DNA of 64,000 nucleotides from Pseudomonas sp. B33.4. GTDB taxonomy: Bacteria; Pseudomonadota; Gammaproteobacteria; Pseudomonadales; Pseudomonadaceae. The position numbers and the translations under genes were made by a program. The notes under the pieces are model-generated. The model searched no databases and was not told the origin of the DNA. It saw only the letters and a program-made list of their open reading frames with translations. Positions 25,653-33,909 of this stretch are shown here, piece by piece. Where the stretch lies: assembly GCF_034555375.1 (NCBI RefSeq), contig NZ_CP140706.1, forward strand, positions 5,679,001-5,743,000. The letters run 5' to 3'. Position 1 is the stretch's first letter. Each line of letters opens with the position of its first letter.

Positions 25653-26258
25653 TCAGCGATAGCGTAGCAAGTGTTCGCTGACTTTCGCGGCCGGGACTTT
25701 CTGCAACTTGCACAGCAGGTCATGCGATAGCTCGCTGACGCCGTGCTTGTGCCGCAACTCCTCCGCCAGATGCGCCATCAGATTGGCCGCCATCTCCGCA
25801 TCCGCCATCGCCCGGTGAGCCTGCCCCGTGTGCGGCAAACGCGCAAAAGTGGTGAGCGTACCGAGCTTGTGATTCGGCGCCGCCGGCATCAAGCGTCGCG
25901 CCAGCAGCAACGAACAGGCAAAATTCTGCAACCGCGTACGCTTGATCCGCCCCAGTTCAAAGTCCCAGAATTTCTGGTCGAAGGATGCGTTGTGCGCCAC
26001 CAGCGGCGTGCAGCCGACAAATTCGTTGACCTCGTTCATCACCTGCTCGGCCGGCGGCGCGGTGCGCAGCATGGCGTTGCTGATGCCGGTCAGTTGTTCG
26101 ATGAACGCGGGGACGCGCACGCCGGCGTTCATCAGGCTCTGGTAACGCTCGACGATGCGGCCGTTTTCCAGCATGACCACGGCGATTTCCGTGGCGCGGC
26201 AGTTGCTGTTCGGCGACAGGCCGGTGGTTTCAAAGTCGATGACTGCAATGCGTTCCAA
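25653..26258 (-). CDS. DnaQ-like 3'-5' exonuclease (DEDD family)
   Basis: About 201 residues. ExoI motif IDFETTGLSP (Asp/Glu), ExoII VAHNASFDQKFWDFE and ExoIII HRAMADAEMAANL complete the DEDDh active site. Start is uncertain: TTG 26258 gives the family-like MERIAVIDFETTG, with GGAG 11 nt upstream. TTG 26279 starts 1 bp after the upstream NYN gene. Either way it is co-transcribed with that nuclease-like gene. It lacks the clamp-binding and polymerase features of true DnaQ, so it is a stand-alone exonuclease acting on DNA or small RNA. Confidence 0.88.
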   Translation of the reverse strand: MERIAVIDFETTGLSPNSNCRATEIAVVMLENGRIVERYQSLMNAGVRVPAFIEQLTGISNAMLRTAPPAEQVMNEVNEFVGCTPLVAHNASFDQKFWDFELGRIKRTRLQNFACSLLLARRLMPAAPNHKLGTLTTFARLPHTGQAHRAMADAEMAANLMAHLAEELRHKHGVSELSHDLLCKLQKVPAAKVSEHLLRYR

Positions 26259-26280
26259 ACCGGGTTCAACTCCGTTCAAA

Positions 26281-26760
26281 TCAATTCTTGAGCAACAGTG
26301 CGCCTTCGATCGGCACGTAACGGCTGGCGGCGCGGATCAGCGAGTTGGCGGTGAGGCCCGGCACGCCATAGGCGACTGCCTGCACGCCGTGTTTGCTGAT
26401 GATGCGTTCGAGCAGCATGTCGAAATCACCGTCACCGGAGGCCAGGACGATTTCGTCGACGTGGTCGGCGGCGTCCATGATGTCGAGGGTGATGCCGACG
26501 TCCCAGTCGCCCTTGGCCGAGCCGTCGCTGCGCTGGATGTAGGGTTTGAGCTTCACGGTGAAGCCGAGGTTGCGCAGGATCTGCTGGAACTGCTGCTGCT
26601 TGCTGTCGCCACGATCGATCGCGTAGGCGTAGGCCTCGACGATCTGCCCGTCCTTGCTGATGTCGGCCCACAATGCGGCGTAGTTGAAGTGACAACCATA
26701 AGCCTGACGCACGGTGTAGTAGAGGTTCTGCACGTCGGCGAACACTGCGATTTTTTTCAC
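26281..26760 (-). CDS. NYN-domain protein (LabA/DUF88-like, PIN-fold RNase)
   Basis: 159 residues of a NYN domain, the PIN-like nuclease fold. Conserved acidic residues are visible in IAVFADVQNLYYTV (Asp9), KGDWDVGITLDIM and VLASGDGDFDMLLERI, so a metal-dependent RNase site is probably intact. It ends 1 bp before the farthest possible start of the exonuclease gene. The pair endonuclease plus 3'-5' exonuclease suggests a joint RNA or DNA turnover task. No specific substrate is known. Confidence 0.88.
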   Translation of the reverse strand: MKKIAVFADVQNLYYTVRQAYGCHFNYAALWADISKDGQIVEAYAYAIDRGDSKQQQFQQILRNLGFTVKLKPYIQRSDGSAKGDWDVGITLDIMDAADHVDEIVLASGDGDFDMLLERIISKHGVQAVAYGVPGLTANSLIRAASRYVPIEGALLLKN

Positions 26761-26868
26761 CGGAGTTCCTGTGGGCGCGCAAGCGCACGAAGCGGGATCG
26801 GGCGCCAGGCCCGAAAAAGGCGCTCAGTATGCCAGTCCGAAGGAAGGTTCCGCGAATAATCGGCCCGA

Positions 26869-26882
26869 AGCCCCAAGGGGCT
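26869..26882 (-). terminator. Weak hairpin after the DUF2076 gene
   Basis: AGCCCC-AA-GGGGCT, extendable by a few pairs, 17 bp after the DUF2076 stop on the minus strand, without a good T tract. Confidence 0.3.
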
Positions 26883-26898
26883 CCGGACGAATGGTGAG

Positions 26899-27654
26899 TC
26901 AGACGAAGGAATCGTCGTCATCGAAGAACGATGAGTTGTCGTCGCTGTAGTCGGTGTCGGTGAACCCGCCCTGATCATTGCCAGAGAAGCCGTTATCGGC
27001 CACACGCTGATCATCGCCCCAACCGTTGTTGCTCTGGTCAGCGACCTGCGCCGGCTCTTCCTTGATCACTTCAACGATTTCTTCCGGCTGCTGGTTGTGA
27101 TGGAACAGGCTGCTGATGCCCTGCGCCAGCATCACGCCACCGGCCACACCCGCGGCGGTTTTCAAGGCGCCTCCGAGGAAGCTGCTGCCGGCCGCCGGAG
27201 CAGCTTGTTGCGCGTAGTTAGGTGGTGGCGCGCCGAAGTTCTGTTGTGGCGCCGGGGCCGCGTAATTCTGCTGCGGTGCCGGTTCGCGCCAGCCGCCAGT
27301 CGAGGCTGGCGCGCTCTGGGTCGGCGCCGGACGCTGGCTGCCACCAAAAATGCTCGACAGGAAACCGCCACCGCCGCTCGGCGCCGGTGCGGCACTCTGC
27401 GCCTTGGCCGATTGCAGTTCGGCCTGCAACTGCTGGACTTGTTGCGTCAGCTGCTTGTTCTGCTCGTCGAGGCTCTTGAGCGCCGCCTCTTGCACCAGAA
27501 TCGCCTGGGTCATGAAATAACCTGCCGCCGGCTGGCGGGTCAGGTGTTCCTTGATCCGCGTTTCAGCCTGGGCGTCGCGCGGGGCTGCCTCCGTTTCGGC
27601 CTGTTGCAGCCGGGAAAACAGTCCATCGATCAGGGTTTGCTCTTCGCTGTTCAT
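26899..27654 (-). CDS. DUF2076 family protein
   Basis: 251 residues in three parts. A helical N-terminus (EEQTLIDGLFSRLQQAETEAAPRDAQAETRIKEHL) is followed by a coiled coil around 60-85 with many Gln. The middle is a Pro/Ala/Gln linker containing repeated APAPQQNFGA-like units. The end is a Gly-rich stretch (SFLGGALKTAAGVAGGVMLAQG) with a strongly acidic tail (DTDYSDDNSSFFDDDD). ATG 27654 directly precedes the conserved domain. Function is unknown; the Gly-rich hydrophobic stretch suggests membrane association. Confidence 0.86.
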   Translation of the reverse strand: MNSEEQTLIDGLFSRLQQAETEAAPRDAQAETRIKEHLTRQPAAGYFMTQAILVQEAALKSLDEQNKQLTQQVQQLQAELQSAKAQSAAPAPSGGGGFLSSIFGGSQRPAPTQSAPASTGGWREPAPQQNYAAPAPQQNFGAPPPNYAQQAAPAAGSSFLGGALKTAAGVAGGVMLAQGISSLFHHNQQPEEIVEVIKEEPAQVADQSNNGWGDDQRVADNGFSGNDQGGFTDTDYSDDNSSFFDDDDSFV

Positions 27655-27832
27655 GGCGACCTCGTAGATTGCCGGGGATAACATTGCCCTCGTCCACGTT
27701 GGCCGAGGTGCTCTCCTGTAATGGAGACGGTGACAAAACGTTTCAATGACCTTTACCGAATGTTTACGTTTGTGTCGCGCCAGCCATCATCGGTTAAAGT
27801 GAGCCACTGTTTTCGACCTGCGATACCGACTG

Positions 27833-28507
27833 ATGAATGCCCTCGAAGTGCTGCGCGACTCTTTGTATTTTTTCAAACGCCATTTGGGCAGCATCGTGCG
27901 GTTGTGCCTGCCGCTGGTGATTTTCGAAGCGTTTCTGCAACAAGTGGTCGATCACGCCAGCGGGCCGGAAAACATCTCGGCGATCAGTATCGTCGTCGGT
28001 CTGCTGGTGTATCCGCTGTACACCGCCGCGCTGATCCTGTTCCTCGATGCGCGCAGCCGTGGCGAGGCACCGCGCAACCGTGACCTGCTGGCGATGGCCG
28101 CTACCCTGTGGCCACGCTTTGCGTTACTCACGGCGTTGAACACTTTGTTGATTTTGCTGGGTCTGTCGCTGTACTTCCTGCCGGGCCTGATGTTGATGGT
28201 GATGCTCGCGTTCGGCGAGTACCTGCTGGTACTGCGCGGCATGGGCCCCCTGCAGGCGATGAAAGAAAGCCTTCGCCTGACCCGTGGCCATTTCTGGCGG
28301 ATCCTGCTGTGCATTCTCTGCGTGATGACGCCGCTGTGGTTGCTCAAAGGCGCGACACTGGCGGTGTACCCCGAGCCGCAGAATCCTGTGATCGCGATAT
28401 TGATCGACAGTGCTCACAGCTTCCTGCAACTGTTCACCAGCGTGGTGCTGTTTCGCCTGTTCATGCTGATCAGCGAATTGCCTGACAAACGCGACAGAGT
28501 CATCTGA
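27833..28507 (+). CDS. YciC-family (UPF0259) inner-membrane protein
   Basis: 224 residues, about five hydrophobic segments, beginning NALEVLRDSLYFFKRHLGSIV as in YciC relatives. A cytoplasmic amphipathic segment MGPLQAMKESLRLTRGHFWRI lies in the middle. It is followed 75 bp later by an endonuclease/phosphatase-fold gene on the same strand. Function unknown beyond a membrane location. Confidence 0.82.
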   Translation: MNALEVLRDSLYFFKRHLGSIVRLCLPLVIFEAFLQQVVDHASGPENISAISIVVGLLVYPLYTAALILFLDARSRGEAPRNRDLLAMAATLWPRFALLTALNTLLILLGLSLYFLPGLMLMVMLAFGEYLLVLRGMGPLQAMKESLRLTRGHFWRILLCILCVMTPLWLLKGATLAVYPEPQNPVIAILIDSAHSFLQLFTSVVLFRLFMLISELPDKRDRVI

Positions 28508-28582
28508 CCGCACTGCGCTTGGGCTTCGAGACGGCCGTCAGGTATGCTCGGGGCCACTTTCTGTAACGCTATAAGCCGAGCC

Positions 28583-29662
28583 ATGACCCGTCTACTGCGC
28601 TACACCCTGTTGCTTGTCGTGCTCGCCATCGCCCTGATCGGCGGGCTGCTGTTCAGCCTGACCTGGCGCCCCGACGCCCGCGAAACCCTGCCATTCAGTT
28701 GTACTGGAACGCCACCGACACTGGTGCCGGGCCAGGCGCTGAAAGTCATGACCTGGAACGTGCAGTTTCTCGCGGGCAAGCGCTATGTGTTCTGGAATGA
28801 CCTGGCTCAGGGCGACGATGAAACGCCGACGCTGGAAGACATGGCCTTCAGCCTTGATGAAGTGGCGCGGGTGATCCGCGACGAACAGCCCGACGTGGTG
28901 CTGTTGCAGGAACTCGATGACGGCGCCAAGGCCAGTGATTATCAGGATCAGCTCAAGTTGTTGCAGGAACGCGTTGCCGACCTCTACCCGTGCAACGCCA
29001 GTGCGTTTGACTGGAAAGCCGAGTTCGTCCCTGATCGACACATCTTTGGCAGCGTTGGCCGCCAGTTGGCGACCCTGAGCCGCTATCGCATCGAGCACGC
29101 CGAACGCCTGCAATTGCCGGTCGCTGCCGCCAACCTCATCAGCCGCCAGTTCCAGCCGAAAGACGCCCTGCTCGCGACCAAGCTGCCCCTGAGCGATGGC
29201 GGGCAACTGACCGTATTCAACACGCATCTGGAGCGTGCCAGCCAACCGGACGACACCTTGCAAGCGCAAGTGACAGCGGTGGCCAAAGTGCTCGACAAGT
29301 ACGAAAGCCAGGGCCTGCCGTGGTTGATCGGTGGTGATTTCAATCTGTTGCCGCTCGGCCAGTACCGCCGCTTGCCTGCCGAACAACGCACGCCCTACTC
29401 CGCCGACAGCGAGCTGCACCTGCTGTGGGACAAGTACCCGATGATCCCGACCAACAACGAAGCCAGCGGCATCGATCGCGCGCAATGGCTGACCCACTAC
29501 CCCAACGATCCCGGTCTGAACGGCCCGGATCGCACGGTCGACTACCTGTTTTACAGCCCGAAGATCAAACGGGTGGAAGCGATGGTGCGCCAGGACGACA
29601 CCTTGCGCATTTCCGATCACTTGCCGGTGATTGCGCGCTTCCTGCTGCCGGCGGCGCCCTAG
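28583..29662 (+). CDS. Endonuclease/exonuclease/phosphatase-fold hydrolase
   Basis: 359 residues with an N-terminal membrane or secretion segment (LLRYTLLLVVLAIALIGGLLFSL) and an EEP domain. Active-site motifs: KVMTWNVQFL (Asn), LLQELDD (Glu), GGDFNLLPL (Asp/Asn) and SDHLPVIARF (Asp/His). The export segment suggests a periplasmic or envelope phosphodiesterase rather than a DNA-repair enzyme. ATG 28583 is used; a longer in-frame start overlaps promoter-like sequence. It lies 51 bp before a glycosyltransferase gene. Confidence 0.87.
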   Translation: MTRLLRYTLLLVVLAIALIGGLLFSLTWRPDARETLPFSCTGTPPTLVPGQALKVMTWNVQFLAGKRYVFWNDLAQGDDETPTLEDMAFSLDEVARVIRDEQPDVVLLQELDDGAKASDYQDQLKLLQERVADLYPCNASAFDWKAEFVPDRHIFGSVGRQLATLSRYRIEHAERLQLPVAAANLISRQFQPKDALLATKLPLSDGGQLTVFNTHLERASQPDDTLQAQVTAVAKVLDKYESQGLPWLIGGDFNLLPLGQYRRLPAEQRTPYSADSELHLLWDKYPMIPTNNEASGIDRAQWLTHYPNDPGLNGPDRTVDYLFYSPKIKRVEAMVRQDDTLRISDHLPVIARFLLPAAP

Positions 29663-29713
29663 GCAGGGCCGAGGAACATCGACCCGTCGCCCGAATTCAC
29701 GATATGGAATCTC

Positions 29714-30634
29714 ATGAAAATCTTATTGGTGTGCAAGGACATTGGTGGTTACGCGCGCAAACTGGCGGACTATCTGATGATCGACAACGACGTGTGTTTT
29801 ATCGATACGTCATCGATGCAGAACAGCTTTGATCGAGCGCCGAAAATCCTGCGTCGCCCGCTGAAGCGCTGGGCGCAGATACGCCAGTTCAACAAAGCCA
29901 TCGCTGCGCATGGACGTTTCGATGTGGCACTCATCATCAACCCGGCCCAGATCGATGCAAACCAGTTGGCCGCCGCACTCAAGGTCTCCGACCACAAGAT
30001 CGCCTACCTCTACGACAGTTTCAGTCGCTGGCCGATGACTCGCGAAGCCCTTGCCGGTTATGACGAGGTGTTTTCCTTTGATCCGGAGAATGCCGAAAGC
30101 TACGGTCTGAAAAAACTCTACAACTTCATCTACGACGACTACAGCGCCGACGACGAGCCCGGTGAGTACTCGGCGTTTGTGGTGATGGCGGGCAAGGATC
30201 GGGTGCCGGCACTTGAAGGCCTCGCGCAGGCATTCGATCGTCTCGGGGTGACCGATTACAAATTTCTGGTTCAGTGCAAACCGATCCCGAACGCGCATCC
30301 GGGTATCACGTTCTTCGAGCAGAGAATGTCGCTGGAATCCGTCGGCGAACTGGTAAAGCGCTCGCGAATCATTCTGGATATTTCCAAGCCTGGTCAGGCC
30401 GGGTTGAGCTTCCGGTTCTTCGAAGCCATGGCCTCACGGAAAAAAGTCATCACCACCAACAGGAGCGTGGTCGACTATGACTTTTACAACCCGGCGAACA
30501 TTTTGGTCATTGATGAGGCCAATCCGCTGATTCCTGAACGGTTCATGACTGATCCGTATGTCGATGTGCCTGAACACATCTACCAGAAATACACCCTGCA
30601 GGGATGGGTCAAAACCGTGTTTGCCCGGCCGTGA
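29714..30634 (+). CDS. Orphan glycosyltransferase-like protein
   Basis: 306 residues, no signal peptide. The N-terminal MKILLVCKDIGGYARKLADYL resembles a GT-B donor-fold start. The C-terminal half has GLSFRFFEAMASRKKVITTNRSVVDYDFYNPANILVID, a pattern shared with lipopolysaccharide and capsule glycosyltransferases (E-A-M/A before the nucleotide-sugar site). No polysaccharide gene cluster surrounds it, so donor and acceptor are unknown. It appears intact. Confidence 0.7.
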   Translation: MKILLVCKDIGGYARKLADYLMIDNDVCFIDTSSMQNSFDRAPKILRRPLKRWAQIRQFNKAIAAHGRFDVALIINPAQIDANQLAAALKVSDHKIAYLYDSFSRWPMTREALAGYDEVFSFDPENAESYGLKKLYNFIYDDYSADDEPGEYSAFVVMAGKDRVPALEGLAQAFDRLGVTDYKFLVQCKPIPNAHPGITFFEQRMSLESVGELVKRSRIILDISKPGQAGLSFRFFEAMASRKKVITTNRSVVDYDFYNPANILVIDEANPLIPERFMTDPYVDVPEHIYQKYTLQGWVKTVFARP

Positions 30635-30667
30635 GCTGACCTCGCCATCCCCTGCACCATAGGCCCC

Positions 30668-30757
30668 TGTGGGAGCGAGCCTGCTCGCGAAAGCGGTGTG
30701 TCAGGCACCTTGTTTATCGACTGACACTACGTCTTCGCGAGCAGGCTCGCTCCCACA
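30668..30757. repeat. REP doublet, family A variant
   Basis: TGTGGGAGCGAGCCTGCTCG variant arms facing each other, 90 bp, between convergent genes. The paired substitutions (GGGAGCGAGC / GCTCGCTCCC) keep the stem. Confidence 0.9.
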
Positions 30758-30782
30758 ATGGCTAGGTCTTGCGACAGTTGGA

Positions 30783-31619
30783 TCAATGCACCTCTTCCAG
30801 GTCGTCATGCAACAGCCCGAAGATCTGCCGTTTCATGTCGATGAACGAGCGCTCCATGACCATGTCCAGTGAACGCGGGCGTTCGATCGGCACGTCGAGA
30901 ATCTGCTTGATCCGTCCCGGTTTGGCGCCCATCACATAAACCCGGTCGCCGAGCAGAATCGCTTCGTCGATGTCATGGGTGACGAACAACACAGTCTTCT
31001 TGCTGTTGCCCCAGACCCGCAGCAACAACTGTTGCATCTGCAGCCGTGTCTGGCTGTCGAGCGCGCCGAACGGTTCGTCCATCAGCAGAATCTGTGGATC
31101 ATTGGCCAGTGCCCGGGCAATTGCCACGCGCTGCATCATCCCGCCCGACAGCTGCTTGGCGTAGTTGTCGGCGAACCCGGCGAGGCCGACTTCGTTGACG
31201 TAATAATCGACGATTTCCTTGCGCCGCGCCGCCGGCATGCCACGGCGCTTGAGACCGAACTCGACGTTCTGGCGTACCGTCAGCCACGGGAATAATGTGT
31301 AGCTCTGAAAGACCATACCGCGATCCGCGCCAGGCCCTTGCACTTGCTGGCCGCCGACATAAATTTCGCCGGATGTCGGCTCAGCCAGCCCCGCAGTCAG
31401 ATACAGCAAACTCGACTTGCCGCAACCCGAAGGTCCGACCAGCACGGCAAACTGTTGATCCGGCACCTCGAACGACACCTCCTCCAGCGCGGTAAACGTG
31501 CCGCCGTCGGGCTTCTTGTAACGCAGGCTGACCTTGTCCACCTGCAAGCGTGGAGCCGCTTGCGCCGGGGTCGCAACAGGTTCGATGAATCGATGATTGG
31601 CAGCAGTCACTGAGCCCAT
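30783..31619 (-). CDS. ABC transporter ATP-binding protein (nitrate/sulfonate/taurine type)
   Basis: 278-residue ATPase. Walker A GPSGCGKSSLL, Q-loop FQSYTLFPWLTV, signature LSGGMMQRVAIARAL, Walker B ILLMDEPFGALD and H-loop FVTHDIDEA are complete. FPWLTVRQNV and the alternating DIDEAI after the H-loop are typical of the SsuB/TauB/NrtD group. The ATG at 31619 lies within the last codons of the permease gene (13-bp overlap), so the two are coupled. Substrate cannot be named from the ATPase. Confidence 0.93.
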   Translation of the reverse strand: MGSVTAANHRFIEPVATPAQAAPRLQVDKVSLRYKKPDGGTFTALEEVSFEVPDQQFAVLVGPSGCGKSSLLYLTAGLAEPTSGEIYVGGQQVQGPGADRGMVFQSYTLFPWLTVRQNVEFGLKRRGMPAARRKEIVDYYVNEVGLAGFADNYAKQLSGGMMQRVAIARALANDPQILLMDEPFGALDSQTRLQMQQLLLRVWGNSKKTVLFVTHDIDEAILLGDRVYVMGAKPGRIKQILDVPIERPRSLDMVMERSFIDMKRQIFGLLHDDLEEVH

Positions 31620-32410
31620 GCGGCAACCCTCAAGCGAAGAAAGCGGAACAGTTGATCGGTGACCAGGCCCAACAGGCCGATGATCGCGATGGCGAGGAAA
31701 ATCACGTCGACCTGAAAACCACGCATGGCCTTCAGGCTCAGGTAACCCAAACCGCTGGACGCGGCGACCAGTTCGGCCACCACCAGATAGGTCCAGGCCC
31801 AGCCCATGGTCACGCGCAAGGTGTCGAGCACGCCCGGCACCGAAGCCGGCGCGATCACGTGCAACACCGCATCGCGGCGATTGGACCCCAAGGTGTAAGA
31901 GGCGTTGATCAGATCCTTGGAGATGCCTTTCGACACGTCGGCGATCATCACCAGTTGCTGAAAGAACACGCCGAAGATAATCACCGACACGCGCTGCTCC
32001 AGACCGATACCGATCCACAGGATGAACAGCGGCACAAACGAGGTCACCGGCAGATAACGAATGAAATTCACCAGCGGTTCAAGGAACGCCTGAACGATGC
32101 GGAAGCTGCCCATCAGCAACCCCAACGGCACCGCCACCAGCGACGACACAATAAAGCCGACCATCACCACTTCGACACTCGCCCAGACATGCGTGCCGAG
32201 GGTGCCGTCGCGGCTCAGGCGCACGGCAGCTTCAACCACCGCGCCCGGTGTCGGCAGGAACATGCCCGGCACGATGCCGCCGTAAGACAAGCCAGCCCAC
32301 AGGCCGACCAACAATACCCAGGCCAGACCGCTGGCGCTCCACACCACTGGTACTGGCAAAGCGGTTTTCGGCGTGAGGCTGCGGCTCAGCCACGAATTGC
32401 GCTTGAACAT
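31607..32410 (-). CDS. ABC transporter permease (SsuC/TauC-like)
   Basis: 267 residues with six predicted helices. The EAA loop is seen in KDLINASYTLGSNRRDAVLHVIAPASVPGVLDTLRVTMGWAW, the contact site for the ATPase. A strong AGGAGG ribosome-binding site lies upstream of ATG 32410. It starts 10 bp after the binding-protein gene stop and overlaps the ATPase gene by 13 bp, giving the order binding protein, permease, ATPase. Confidence 0.93.
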   Translation of the reverse strand: MFKRNSWLSRSLTPKTALPVPVVWSASGLAWVLLVGLWAGLSYGGIVPGMFLPTPGAVVEAAVRLSRDGTLGTHVWASVEVVMVGFIVSSLVAVPLGLLMGSFRIVQAFLEPLVNFIRYLPVTSFVPLFILWIGIGLEQRVSVIIFGVFFQQLVMIADVSKGISKDLINASYTLGSNRRDAVLHVIAPASVPGVLDTLRVTMGWAWTYLVVAELVAASSGLGYLSLKAMRGFQVDVIFLAIAIIGLLGLVTDQLFRFLRLRVAAWAQ

Positions 32411-32420
32411 TGCAGACCTC

Positions 32421-33407
32421 CTAGAGCGGGCTGACGAAACGGTTGTCGACCAGCTCGTCGTTGCTGACGTTGTACGGTTTGCCCTGCAATTCGCTGGCGG
32501 TTTCGTTGGCCAGTTTGATCAGCGGCGCGCTGTCGCCCGGTTTGCCCGGCGAACCCAAAAGTTTCTCGCTCATGGCCTGATCATAGAAACGCACGCCTTG
32601 TGCGGCGGCAGCCAGCTCCTTCGGATCGGACAGGTAACCGCCGACGCCTTTGGCCATGATTTTGTAAGCGTCTTCCGGATGATCCTTGGTGTACTGCACG
32701 GCTTTGTACAAACCGGCGACCAGCGCCTTGACGTCTTCCGGCTGCTTCTCGATGACGCTGCAATTGAGCGCGACCACATCGACGATCACCCCAGGGGTGC
32801 TGCTGCTGTCGATCAACACTTTGCCTTGCTGCTTGTCGCGGACCATCGACAGATGCGGTTCCCAGGTCACGGCGGCGGGCACGCGACCGGCGATGAACGC
32901 GGTCGCGGCATCGTCAGCGGTCATGTTCTGCACGGTGATGTCGCTCATCTTCATACCGTTCTTTTTCAGCAGGTACGAGAGCCAGAACTGTGAAGTCGAA
33001 CCCTCGTTGACCGCCACGGATTTGCCCTTGAGCTCCTGCAAGCTCTTCACATCCTTGCCGACCAGCACGCCGTCGCCGCCATGGCTGTCGTCCAGCGCCG
33101 CGACCGCTTTGAAGCAGAACTGCGGACGGTACTTGAGCACTTCATCGATGGTCGAGGCCGAGCCGGACAATTGCCCCGATGCTTGAGCGGCCATGTACAT
33201 CGAGGCTTCTTCGACCACCGGCAATTCGACGGTCAGGCCGTTTTCCTTGAAGTAGCCCAGATCCTGAGCCAGATAGAGGGTGCCATAGCCGACCCACGTG
33301 GTGTGGCCGATGGACAGGGTGCCGGCCTGAGCGCTGGTCGCGACCGCGGCAGCCAGCGCAGTGATGGCCAGAGGCTGAGTGAGACGAATACACAAGGATT
33401 TGATCAT
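32421..33407 (-). CDS. ABC transporter periplasmic substrate-binding protein (NMT1/SsuA-like)
   Basis: 328 residues: a Sec signal peptide (SLCIRLTQPLAITALAAAVATSAQA) and an NMT1/TauA/SsuA-type binding domain opening with LSIGHTTWVGYGTLYLAQDLGYFKENGL. ATG 33407 has GGGAG 8 nt upstream. It is first in a three-gene importer operon. Binding proteins of this fold carry nitrate, sulfonates, taurine, riboflavin or pyrimidine precursors. The adjacent aldehyde dehydrogenase on the same strand hints at an amine or aldehyde precursor, but this is only context. Confidence 0.92.
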   Translation of the reverse strand: MIKSLCIRLTQPLAITALAAAVATSAQAGTLSIGHTTWVGYGTLYLAQDLGYFKENGLTVELPVVEEASMYMAAQASGQLSGSASTIDEVLKYRPQFCFKAVAALDDSHGGDGVLVGKDVKSLQELKGKSVAVNEGSTSQFWLSYLLKKNGMKMSDITVQNMTADDAATAFIAGRVPAAVTWEPHLSMVRDKQQGKVLIDSSSTPGVIVDVVALNCSVIEKQPEDVKALVAGLYKAVQYTKDHPEDAYKIMAKGVGGYLSDPKELAAAAQGVRFYDQAMSEKLLGSPGKPGDSAPLIKLANETASELQGKPYNVSNDELVDNRFVSPL

Positions 33408-33679
33408 GGAGCACTCCCGACGCTGTTGATTTAGTTTTGTCATGGGCAGTACGGTCGCCGGCCGTTGTGCAGTTGCTGCCGTTGGTCTCTCGCGGACGCT
33501 TGGGCGGACAACATTCGGCTGGCGGGCAAGATCGATGGTGGCCCATGTGCGCGGTGAGGAAAATCAGGAAATTGTTGGCTGCAAATGATGAAAAAACTGG
33601 CTAGTGCGCACTGCTAAAGGGCGAGGATTGCAGGGGTGCGCGAGGTGGGTGCAGATCGGGGATTTTCTGTGGCTGGGAG

Positions 33680-33711
33680 AATGCCATCGCTGGCAAGCCA
33701 GCTCCCACAGG
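33680..33711. repeat. Single REP, family A variant
   Basis: ATGCCATCGCTGGCAAGCCA... GCTCCCACAGG: a lone REP arm with the small hairpin CTGGCAAGCCAG, without a facing partner nearby. Confidence 0.75.
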
Positions 33712-33753
33712 GATCTCGAGCGAACCCTGGATTTTGTGAACACCGCTGAAAAC

Positions 33754-33842
33754 TGTAGGAGTGAGCCTGCTCGCGATGGCGGTGTGTCAGACACAGATGT
33801 ATTAACTGACAGACGGCTATCGCGAGCAGGCTCACTCCTACA
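33754..33842. repeat. REP doublet, family A
   Basis: Inward-facing TGTAGGAGTGAGCCTGCTCG arms, 89 bp. Confidence 0.9.
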
Positions 33843-33870
33843 GGGGATCTTCGGTGTGACATAGATCCAG

Positions 33871-33894
33871 TGTGGGAGCGAGCCTGCTCGCGAA
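33871..33894. repeat. Half REP, family A variant
   Basis: TGTGGGAGCGAGCCTGCTCG followed by CGAA; the facing half is missing. It ends 16 bp before the aldehyde dehydrogenase stop. Confidence 0.8.
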
Positions 33895-33909
33895 GGGGGC
33901 GAGTCGGTC

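Larger units (their letters stand above)
33408..33909. other. Repeat-filled intergenic region without a gene
   Basis: 502 bp between the ABC binding-protein gene and the 3' end of the aldehyde dehydrogenase gene. The right half holds a single REP, a full REP doublet and a half REP. The left part (33408-33670) should contain the ABC operon promoter, but no convincing elements or small genes were seen. Confidence 0.7.
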
